Assembly: GCA_024282035.1 (NCBI GenBank)
Contig: JAMWZR010000006.1
Span: 39,189 to 103,188, forward strand
DNA from: Nitrosomonas sp.
Lineage (GTDB): Bacteria; Pseudomonadota; Gammaproteobacteria; Burkholderiales; Nitrosomonadaceae
Direction: 5' to 3'
Length of the DNA stretch: 64,000 bases
Both the position numbers and the translations under genes were made by a program. The notes beneath the pieces were generated by a model that was not told where the DNA came from, searched no databases, and saw nothing but the letters and a program-made list of their open reading frames with translations. Shown here in pieces: positions 57,764 through 64,000 of this stretch (position 1 is the stretch's first letter; each line of letters opens with the position of its first letter).

Positions 57764-57896
57764 ATACTCGATACCGCCCCCCCCAAAAAGAAGTTCTGCA
57801 TTACAGGTTGGTTTTGCATTATCAATCCTTCACTTCCCTAAAACACAATAAAATTTTTAAAATAAGCACTCGATCGATTCACTGGGTGAGCTTATT

Positions 57897-59003
57897 ATGG
57901 ATTTTTCTTCTTCCTCGTGGCGCCAGCAGCAAATCAACAAATCCGAATGGAGCAGTGCAGCCGATAAAACAGGCTTACCACCTGGCACCCTGATTCACAT
58001 CGGTGAGAAACACGATACTGAATGCAGAATCACCGTCATCCAGTATGACGCAAACAACCTGAATCGTTATCAAATCAGAACGATAGCTGAATTAAAGGAA
58101 CTCCAGAATCCCGATCTCATTACTTGGGTCAATGTGGATGGTTTAAGTGATGTCGACATCGTGGCTGAAATCGGGCAGGAACTGAATATCCACCCGCTCG
58201 TTTTGGAGGATATTCTCAGCACGCACCAACGCCCTAAATTAGAAGAATATGAAAACTTTTTATACCTGGTTATCAAGGGTATCAGTCTGAATCTTGAAAA
58301 AGAATTTTGCCTGCAATATGAACAAATCAGCATCCTGCTCTTGGCAAATTGCGTTGTCACATTCAAGGAAAAACCGGATGACACGTTTGATCCAATTGTC
58401 AATCACCTGCAAAACCAGCATGGGCGGCTGCGCCAATTAGGCAGTGATTATCTCGCCTATGTCATTGTTGATACGATTGTGGATGAATATTTTGTCGTCG
58501 AGGATAATCTGGACGACATCATTGATCCTTTGGAAGACAATTTATTATTGAACTCCAGCAAAGAAATGCTGCAAACGGTGCAACACATTCGTCGTGGACT
58601 GATTTCGATGAAACGCAATATTTCCCCATTACGTGAATTGCTTGCTACGATACAGCGCATCGATACACCTTTGTTACAAGAAAAAACAATGCGTTATTAC
58701 GGCGATGTGTATGATCATGTTCTACGTGTCAGCGACTCTTTGGAATCGTATCGTGAACGCATCTCTGCGATGCATGATATCTATCTTTCCAGCATCAGCA
58801 ATAAAATGAATGAAACGATGAAAATACTGACCATTTTTGCAACTATTTTCATACCTCTGACTTTCATTGCTGGTGTTTACGGCATGAATTTTGAATATAT
58901 GCCGGAATTGAAGTGGCGATGGGGCTATCCTGTACTTTGGATCGTTTTTATTGCCATTAGCATCGGATTGATTATTTTTTTCAAAAGAAAAAAATGGCTA
59001 TAA
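57897..59003 (+). CDS. corA: CorA family divalent metal transporter
   Basis: The 368-residue protein has a large cytoplasmic domain and two C-terminal membrane helices. The pore motif is YGMNF (in IAGVYGMNFEYMPELKWRWG). The conserved LVLEDILSTHQRPKLEEY is present. It probably transports magnesium or cobalt into the cell; the metal is inferred from family. The C-terminal tail is positively charged (FKRKKWL). Confidence 0.93.
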   Translation: MDFSSSSWRQQQINKSEWSSAADKTGLPPGTLIHIGEKHDTECRITVIQYDANNLNRYQIRTIAELKELQNPDLITWVNVDGLSDVDIVAEIGQELNIHPLVLEDILSTHQRPKLEEYENFLYLVIKGISLNLEKEFCLQYEQISILLLANCVVTFKEKPDDTFDPIVNHLQNQHGRLRQLGSDYLAYVIVDTIVDEYFVVEDNLDDIIDPLEDNLLLNSSKEMLQTVQHIRRGLISMKRNISPLRELLATIQRIDTPLLQEKTMRYYGDVYDHVLRVSDSLESYRERISAMHDIYLSSISNKMNETMKILTIFATIFIPLTFIAGVYGMNFEYMPELKWRWGYPVLWIVFIAISIGLIIFFKRKKWL

Positions 59004-59159
59004 AATAATCAGGTAACACGCTGCATGTCAAACACATTCCATCCAACCCATATCCGCTGTTTTTTTCTCTATTAACATTGCCATACCATCATAATGACAT
59101 CGATTTATTGGTATAATTCAAGCAATTCAGATTGAATACATAATATACGGGAGACAAGG

Positions 59160-61622
59160 TTGCTGTTAACTCGTGACGATCGCAAGATCAGTATCATAGG
59201 TGGTTTACTGTTATTGGGATTGACACTCACAACAGGTATTGCTGTTTACAATACCATGCGACAGCAAATTGAATCAGTTCTTGGGCGAGGACTGAGCGTC
59301 GCACTGCAGGGTAAAGCGCTTTTACTAGAAACACAAATTGAAAGTGGTTTAGCCGATACCTATGCCCTGGCACTGCGCCCTTTCATCGTACGTTCGATGC
59401 AAGAACTGAATACACAACCCAACAATCACATGGCGCTTAATGATCTGAAGCGCAATGTCGATTCTTTTCCGCAAATCGGTTTTACCGCTGTTGCCGTGTT
59501 TGATATCAATGGCAACTTGTTATCGCGTGTAGGCGATTTCTCAGAAAACAAGAATCTGTCGTTATCGCTCAGCAAACATGACGAGACCACTTTTCTGATT
59601 TGGGACAAACGATTCATTCTGCATGCCAGTACTAAAGTATTCGATCAGGACATGCACTTTATCGGCACTATCACAACCGAAAGAGCATTACCACAATTAA
59701 CAGACAGTTTCACTGACGTACGCTCAATAGGAGAAACGGCTGAATTGATACTCTGTTCATTGTTGGATAAAGACAAAGAGCAAATGGCCTGCATCATCAG
59801 TCAAATTGCAGGAGTAAAGTCCAAGAGCCTGAGACGTATCATGGATGGCGCCATTTCCCCCAAAAGCTTTGCACTAGAAGGGAAAAGCGGGATTATCGCC
59901 ACTAAAGATTATCGCGACATACCAGTTATCGAAGCTTACTCATCCTTAAATTCCTACGGGTTGGGTATGGCTATCAAGCTCGACCAGGACGAATTATTCA
60001 CCCCTGTCACCCGCGAACTCAAAGATATCAGCATTTATCTGGCTACTCTGATTTTTGCTGAAATCTTACTTTTGAACTGGTTTGTTAGAAAACTTATCGA
60101 GTCTGAACGTGAAGCGAGAAGCGCTAAAGAGACTGCCGAACAGTTCTCCATTGAATTGAGTCGCAAAGAAAGTGAATTGCGTGAACGCTTGAAAGAAATT
60201 ACATGCCTCTATGAAATCAGACGTAGCATGGGCCTAGAATTATCGATCGATAATGTCTGTCAGAACATCATAAAATTTTTGATTCCGGCAATGCAACATC
60301 CTGAATTCGCCTCTGTATCGATTGAATTAAACGATTATCCCATGTTATCCAGTCTTCAAGTCACTGATTCTCATTGTTTGACTTCTCAAATCAATGTGAA
60401 TGGCAAAGCCTATGGGAAGCTGAACGTTTTCTACCCTGTTGAAAAACCTTTTCTTATCGTTGAAGAGCAGAGACTAATAGACGCTGTGACGACAGATTTG
60501 GCCAGATGGTTTGAACGCAAACAGATCGATGAGTTACTTCAGTTACGTCTTAAGGAAATTACTTGCTTGTATGAGATTCGCCGAAGCATGGGTATGGAAT
60601 TAGCCATTGAAGACGTATGTCAGATTATTTTCAAATATCTAATACCGGCTATGCGATACCCAGAAAATGCCATTGCCGTCATTGAACTGGAAGGTAAGCA
60701 CTTCTCATCTGATAATAGATTGCAGGTTAACAATCTAACCATTGATACCCATAACTCAGACTCGTATGGCATCGGCTGTATCTCTGTCGAAAATTTCTCT
60801 GTTCTTCGCTCATCAATTAGCATCGATGATCTAGAATGTGGGCATTTAAGCGTCATATATAGCGATGAAAAGCCTTTTTTACTTCCTGAAGAACAAAAAT
60901 TAGTCGATGCAGTGGCAAGCGATCTTCAAAGTTGGCTAGAGCTGAGGCGACTAGAACAAGCGTTGGTTTCAGTTGCAGAAGAACAAGCACATACTTTAGG
61001 ACAAGAACTGCACGACGATGTTGGACAAAAAATTGCAGCAATAAGTTATCAGGCAAGAGTTCTTGAAAAAAAATTAGCAGCTTGTGATGATCAAAATGCG
61101 ACAATGCTTGCAGCCGCCATAGCCTCACAAACGCAAACGGCAGTAGCACAGATCAAACAGTTGGCCCAAGGATTGCTTCCCTTTGAACTTGAGGCTAATG
61201 GTCTGGTCGAAGTATTACATAAATTAGCCAATAGAATATCTTCTACCTACAATATTAGTTGTCAGTTTGTATGTTCCAACGACGTCACATGCGCTAATAA
61301 TGAAGCACTCAATTTATATCGAATTGCTCAGGAAGCCATCAACAATGCCATTCGACATGGTAAAGCTCAGAATATCACTATCTCGTTGAAATCAGACCAT
61401 CAAAAAAACAACATTTTGTTTACAATTCAAGATGATGGCATTGGTTTTTCTGCTGCAGATACAAATCAACAATCCACGAGTGGCATGGGTATAAAAATCA
61501 TGCAATATCGGGCTAAACAACTTGGCGCAAAATTAACTCTGCAACCTGCCACGCAGGGTGGAGTCGAAGTTCATCTGGAAATGGAAACGAAAATAACTAA
61601 AGGAATCAATGAAGAAAGCTAA
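59160..61622 (+). CDS. Sensor histidine kinase with duplicated GAF-like domain
   Basis: The 820-residue kinase starts at a TTG behind GGGAG. It has a membrane helix at about 12-30, a periplasmic sensor to about 300 and a second helix at about 303-322. Two tandem copies of a GAF-like unit follow, starting near residues 342 and 462; each opens RLKEITCLYEIRRSMG. The kinase core is of the NarX/HisKA_3 type with phospho-acceptor H618 in QELHDDVGQ. The ATPase domain shows NNAIRHGKA and DDGIGFSAAD. The stop overlaps the regulator gene by 14 bases. Confidence 0.92.
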   Translation: MLLTRDDRKISIIGGLLLLGLTLTTGIAVYNTMRQQIESVLGRGLSVALQGKALLLETQIESGLADTYALALRPFIVRSMQELNTQPNNHMALNDLKRNVDSFPQIGFTAVAVFDINGNLLSRVGDFSENKNLSLSLSKHDETTFLIWDKRFILHASTKVFDQDMHFIGTITTERALPQLTDSFTDVRSIGETAELILCSLLDKDKEQMACIISQIAGVKSKSLRRIMDGAISPKSFALEGKSGIIATKDYRDIPVIEAYSSLNSYGLGMAIKLDQDELFTPVTRELKDISIYLATLIFAEILLLNWFVRKLIESEREARSAKETAEQFSIELSRKESELRERLKEITCLYEIRRSMGLELSIDNVCQNIIKFLIPAMQHPEFASVSIELNDYPMLSSLQVTDSHCLTSQINVNGKAYGKLNVFYPVEKPFLIVEEQRLIDAVTTDLARWFERKQIDELLQLRLKEITCLYEIRRSMGMELAIEDVCQIIFKYLIPAMRYPENAIAVIELEGKHFSSDNRLQVNNLTIDTHNSDSYGIGCISVENFSVLRSSISIDDLECGHLSVIYSDEKPFLLPEEQKLVDAVASDLQSWLELRRLEQALVSVAEEQAHTLGQELHDDVGQKIAAISYQARVLEKKLAACDDQNATMLAAAIASQTQTAVAQIKQLAQGLLPFELEANGLVEVLHKLANRISSTYNISCQFVCSNDVTCANNEALNLYRIAQEAINNAIRHGKAQNITISLKSDHQKNNILFTIQDDGIGFSAADTNQQSTSGMGIKIMQYRAKQLGAKLTLQPATQGGVEVHLEMETKITKGINEES

Positions 61623-62259
61623 AATAATGTTGGTTGATGATCATGCGATGCTACGTCATGGTATGGCTATGTTGATCAATATGGAATCGGATATGGAAGT
61701 CTTCGCAGAAGCCGGTGATGGAACTGAGGCGCTTGAAATACTTAAGAAGAATCAATCCATTGACATTGTTCTGCTGGATGTAACATTAAAAACAGTGTCT
61801 GGTCTTGAAGTTATCAAAAATATGCATGCTTTGATACCTTCCCTTCCAGTATTGTTTGTATCGATGCATGATGAATCGGTTTACTCGGAACGAGCGCTCA
61901 GGGCTGGCGCACGCGGATATGTCATGAAACAAGAACCGGGCGAAATGTTGATAACAGCAATTAGGGAAGTATTGAAAGGAAATATTTATTTAAGCAAACA
62001 AATGCATGACACGCTATTGAAAAGGATTTTAATGGTCGGATCCGAGCCTGAGCCAACTATAAATTCATTAACACCCAGTGAATTTGAAGTCCTACACTTG
62101 ATCGGTCAAGGACATAACAACCACGAAATATCGAAGCTTTTATGCCGCAGCATTAAAACTATTGAAACACATCGTTTCAATATTCGCACTAAACTCAACC
62201 TTAAGGATGGCGCTGATTTGATTAGGTATGCAACAAGGTGGGTATCTGAACAATCCTGA
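61609..62259 (+). CDS. NarL/LuxR-type response regulator
   Basis: The 216-residue regulator has a receiver domain (1-120; MLVDDHAMLRHG with phospho-acceptor D57 in IVLLDVTLK). A C-terminal LuxR-type helix-turn-helix follows (LTPSEFEVLHLIGQGHNNHE, then ISKLLCRSIKTIETHRFNIR). It overlaps the kinase gene by 14 bases, so the two form one pair. Targets are unknown; the AT-rich genes that follow are candidates. Confidence 0.94.
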   Translation: MKKAKIMLVDDHAMLRHGMAMLINMESDMEVFAEAGDGTEALEILKKNQSIDIVLLDVTLKTVSGLEVIKNMHALIPSLPVLFVSMHDESVYSERALRAGARGYVMKQEPGEMLITAIREVLKGNIYLSKQMHDTLLKRILMVGSEPEPTINSLTPSEFEVLHLIGQGHNNHEISKLLCRSIKTIETHRFNIRTKLNLKDGADLIRYATRWVSEQS

Positions 62260-62629
62260 CATCAAACTCCTCAATTACCAAAAATAATAATTTCTTAAAT
62301 TACTTTTTTTCATTAAGATTGCTTGAGATATCTTTATGATAGCCTAATCATAAAAGTTAAGTCTTTGATGAAAATTTCACATAAAATTTCGATTACTAAT
62401 TTAGAGTTTATAGAAATTTAATTCTTAAAAAAATTAAGAACTTTCCATTTTAATTTTTCTTGTAATCAAAAATAACAAAAAATTAACAAATGCAGGAATA
62501 CAATGTCCCTGCATAAAAGCTATTTTTACGAAAAAGTGAAGTTTTATTTCAGATAAGGAATGTTACATTGTAAAAAACTTTACTACTCTAAGAATGCTAG
62601 ATTATTTCATTCACAAAAGGATTAATACC
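62260..62629. other. AT-rich intergenic region
   Basis: The 370 bases after the response regulator are markedly AT-rich. They contain a small inverted repeat TATGAT-AGCCTA-ATCATA (62335-62352), several A and T runs, and no gene that I can support. The region may hold the promoter of the 62630 gene. Confidence 0.5.
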
Positions 62630-62851
62630 ATGAATAATCAAATAGTTATATCCACATTACTAGTTGCATGCGTTACATTAACATACTCTATGAATTCCTT
62701 TGGAATCAATGTACTGCAACTTTTTACTGCTGATACTTTTCTTGCGATGTACTTAAGCTTTCTCATAGTTGCCTTTCTACCTTATATTTCAAGAAAAAAT
62801 ACTGCAAATTCGCAAAAAGAGGAGGAAATCAAATTTGGTACTTTTTCTTAA
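62630..62851 (+). CDS. Small membrane protein, function unknown
   Basis: The 73-residue product has two hydrophobic segments (IVISTLLVACVTLTYSM and FLAMYLSFLIVAFLPYI) and a charged tail (NSQKEEEIKFG). AAAGGA lies upstream of the ATG at 62630. An earlier in-frame start at 62594 lacks a ribosome site. The family is not recognised. Its AT-rich codon use matches the flanking sequence but not the housekeeping genes to the left. Confidence 0.55.
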   Translation: MNNQIVISTLLVACVTLTYSMNSFGINVLQLFTADTFLAMYLSFLIVAFLPYISRKNTANSQKEEEIKFGTFS

Positions 62852-62872
62852 AAAACATAATTGAAAAAATAG

Positions 62873-62974
62873 GACCCAATTCAACACGCCCCCGACCTCC
62901 AGGATCGTTGTGACATTCTCAGTAAAAATTTTACTATGAATGCTTGGGTCAAGCGGTTATTACAACTAAAATAG
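62873..62974 (+). pseudogene. Possible remnant of a coding sequence
   Basis: A 33-codon open stretch after a stop reads DPIQHAPDLQDRCDILSKNF and continues TMNAWVKRLLQLK to a TAG. Its base composition is richer in GC than its surroundings, and it looks protein-like. No start with a ribosome site is present apart from an internal ATG at 62936. It may be a decayed gene fragment or chance. Confidence 0.2.
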
Positions 62975-63049
62975 GGCAAAGTTGTAAAGTAAAAAATTTT
63001 GGAGCAACAACTATGAGAAAGTAACAACTTAATCATCTGTTCGTAAAGC

Positions 63050-63124
63050 TATAATAAAGCTTCAAAAGTTAATTCTTAAACTTCTTACAGAACCACTTCA
63101 AATTCGACTTGAAGTGGTTTTTTT
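63050..63124 (+). ncRNA. Possible short transcript: -10 box followed by terminator
   Basis: A perfect TATAAT stands at 63050-63055, with only a weak -35 region upstream. The strong terminator at 63091-63124 follows, so a transcript of about 60 bases could be made. No reading frame explains it. The -10 box could be chance in AT-rich sequence. Confidence 0.2.
63091..63124 (+). terminator. Rho-independent terminator
   Basis: AACCACTTCAA (63091-63101) and TTGAAGTGGTT (63109-63119) form a perfect 11-base stem with a seven-base loop, and a run of seven T covers 63118-63124. It ends plus-strand transcription. It lies 240 bases after the 62630 gene and three bases past the stop codon of the converging minus-strand gene. 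Confidence 0.8.
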
Positions 63125-63127
63125 CTA

Positions 63128-63391
63128 TCAAGCTGCGCGTCTTTCTTCGCTATTTAATTCAACCTCTGGAATAACATTTTTGTTCATTCGATATACTCGT
63201 GATTTATTTTTAATGTAGTTATAGTTTTGACGAACTAGCCACATGTAAGATGCAAATAAGATCATCCCAATACCAATTTCTGTTACAACAAATTCATTAA
63301 TAAAGTTTTTGGATACTTCTAATCCAAAGAAAGAAACTAAACCAGTTCCGACTACTAGAATTGAGAAAAACATTAAAATATTAGCTTTCAT
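63128..63391 (-). CDS. Small membrane protein, function unknown
   Basis: The 87-residue product has two hydrophobic segments (ILMFFSILVVGTGLVSFFG and VVTEIGIGMILFASYMWLV) and a charged C-terminal tail (NKSRVYRMNKNVIPEVELNS). AAGGAA lies seven bases before the ATG at 63391. It is 34 bases downstream of the universal stress protein gene on the same strand, so the two may be one operon. The family is not recognised. Confidence 0.6.
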   Translation of the reverse strand: MKANILMFFSILVVGTGLVSFFGLEVSKNFINEFVVTEIGIGMILFASYMWLVRQNYNYIKNKSRVYRMNKNVIPEVELNSEERRAA

Positions 63392-63425
63392 AATCAAATT
63401 CCTTAAAAAGATTAACTGACAAATA

Positions 63426-63830
63426 TTACTGCGGACGCACTAACAAAATGGACGAATCAACTTTTGCTATCAACTGCTCGGCTACTGATCCGATGAAAAG
63501 TCGCTCTAAACCACGACGATTGGATGTTCCTACCACCAATAAATCTGCTTTCCAGTCGGCTACAGCATTTGCTATTGCTTCAGCTATTCCATTCAAACCA
63601 TACTGAACATCTGCTTGTAGTAAATTCGTCTCAACACTTAACGTATCGATATCTGATTTAGCTTTATCAAGAACTGCATTACCTTTTCGTACATTCTCAG
63701 CTGTGTCATCAGTAATACAGTGAACAATACACAAGCTACCGTTGTATGAATTCACAACATTTACCGCTTCTATCAATGCTTGATTGGCAATCTCACTACC
63801 ATCTATTGCAATCATTACTTTCTTATACAT
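63426..63830 (-). CDS. Universal stress protein (UspA family)
   Basis: The 134-residue protein has the Usp fold: MYKKVMIAIDGSEIANQALI at the start and the ATP-binding type motif LLVVGTSNRRGLERLFIGSV followed by AEQLIAKVDSSILLVRP. The G-2x-G-9x-G(S) pattern is partly retained, so nucleotide binding is possible. A perfect hairpin lies in its leader. Usp proteins respond to starvation, respiration and redox stress. Confidence 0.9.
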   Translation of the reverse strand: MYKKVMIAIDGSEIANQALIEAVNVVNSYNGSLCIVHCITDDTAENVRKGNAVLDKAKSDIDTLSVETNLLQADVQYGLNGIAEAIANAVADWKADLLVVGTSNRRGLERLFIGSVAEQLIAKVDSSILLVRPQ

Positions 63831-63853
63831 TTAATTTGCCTCTGGTTTTCTTT

Positions 63854-63879
63854 AGAGAGTAAAGAAAACTTTACTCTCT
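63854..63879. promoter_or_regulatory. Perfect hairpin upstream of the universal stress protein gene
   Basis: AGAGAGTAAAG (63854-63864) and CTTTACTCTCT (63869-63879) form an 11-base stem with a four-base loop. It starts 24 bases before the usp start codon, so it would lie in the leader if transcription begins further right. On the plus strand it is followed by GAATTTTT and could instead end an antisense transcript. Bases 63880-64000 show no gene. Confidence 0.45.
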
Positions 63880-64000
63880 GAATTTTTAATCTAAAAATCA
63901 AACGATTCACACATCAAAGATTTATTGCAAAGGGTCTTAGGAAGTTAAAGCGGGTTTAGGCGTAATAATTTAAGAACTGCAAGGTAGAGATTATCACGAC

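Noticed and set aside
1-64000. CRISPR arrays, tRNA or rRNA genes, insertion sequences, toxin-antitoxin pairs or restriction systems
   Set aside because: I read the gaps for evenly spaced repeats, terminal inverted repeats with transposase frames and tRNA-like folds and saw none that I could support; a covariance-model search would be needed to exclude small RNAs.

Overview
The window is a chromosomal segment of a motile Gram-negative proteobacterium. The protein set (a polar-type flagellar cluster with FlhF, FlhG and a MotC/MotD-like stator pair, DUF484 beside XerC, DUF3422, HolC between PepA and ValS, a CcsA/YpjD-like protein divergent from Ffh) fits a betaproteobacterium. Moderate base composition and the small secreted proteins make a Nitrosomonas-like member of the Nitrosomonadaceae my best guess. 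This is inference from gene content; no rRNA gene is present to settle it.

Layout. 1-9416 (minus strand): the rod-hook-filament-junction operon flgBCDEFGHIJK, with the first codons of flgL at the window edge. A sigma-54 type -24/-12 element lies in front of flgB, with an inverted repeat upstream of it that could bind an activator. A sigma-28 type promoter candidate lies in front of flgK. 9626-11718 (plus): flgA, an orphan acyl carrier protein, a Mth938-like protein and a small secreted protein. 11814-16790 (minus): hslVU, xerC, a DUF484 protein, dapF and a GNAT acetyltransferase. 16938-24771 (minus): flhB-flhA-flhF-flhG-fliA-motA(C)-motB(D), tightly packed and partly overlapping. This segment supplies export apparatus, polar placement, the late sigma factor and the stator. 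24988-27369: a membrane-anchored penicillin-acylase-family hydrolase. 27522-31368: three unrecognised or weakly recognised secreted proteins and an SMP-30-like protein, the least ordinary stretch of the left half.

31452-59003 is mostly housekeeping: DUF3422, bioA, a beta-CASP nuclease, an HD-GYP protein, valS, holC, pepA, an HDOD-GGDEF protein, serB, malic enzyme, a group III truncated globin, a membrane GGDEF protein, an SH3 lipoprotein, a YpjD-like protein, ffh, DUF192, dut, coaBC, radC, a lytic transglycosylase, a DUF2780 lipoprotein and corA. 59160-62259 encodes a two-component pair whose kinase carries an internally duplicated domain. From about 62260 the sequence becomes AT-rich and holds two tiny membrane proteins, a degraded-looking reading frame, strong hairpins and a universal stress protein.

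How the genes work together: the two flagellar blocks form most of one motility regulon (sigma-54 early, FliA late). Two GGDEF proteins and one HD-GYP protein provide cyclic-di-GMP synthesis and breakdown that would be expected to tune motility against attachment. No tRNA, rRNA, CRISPR array, insertion sequence or prophage was recognised, and no clearly new multi-gene system was found. The best leads are the flagellar promoters, the altered FlhG P-loop, the duplicated sensor domain, the secreted-protein cluster at 27.5-30 kb and the AT-rich right end.
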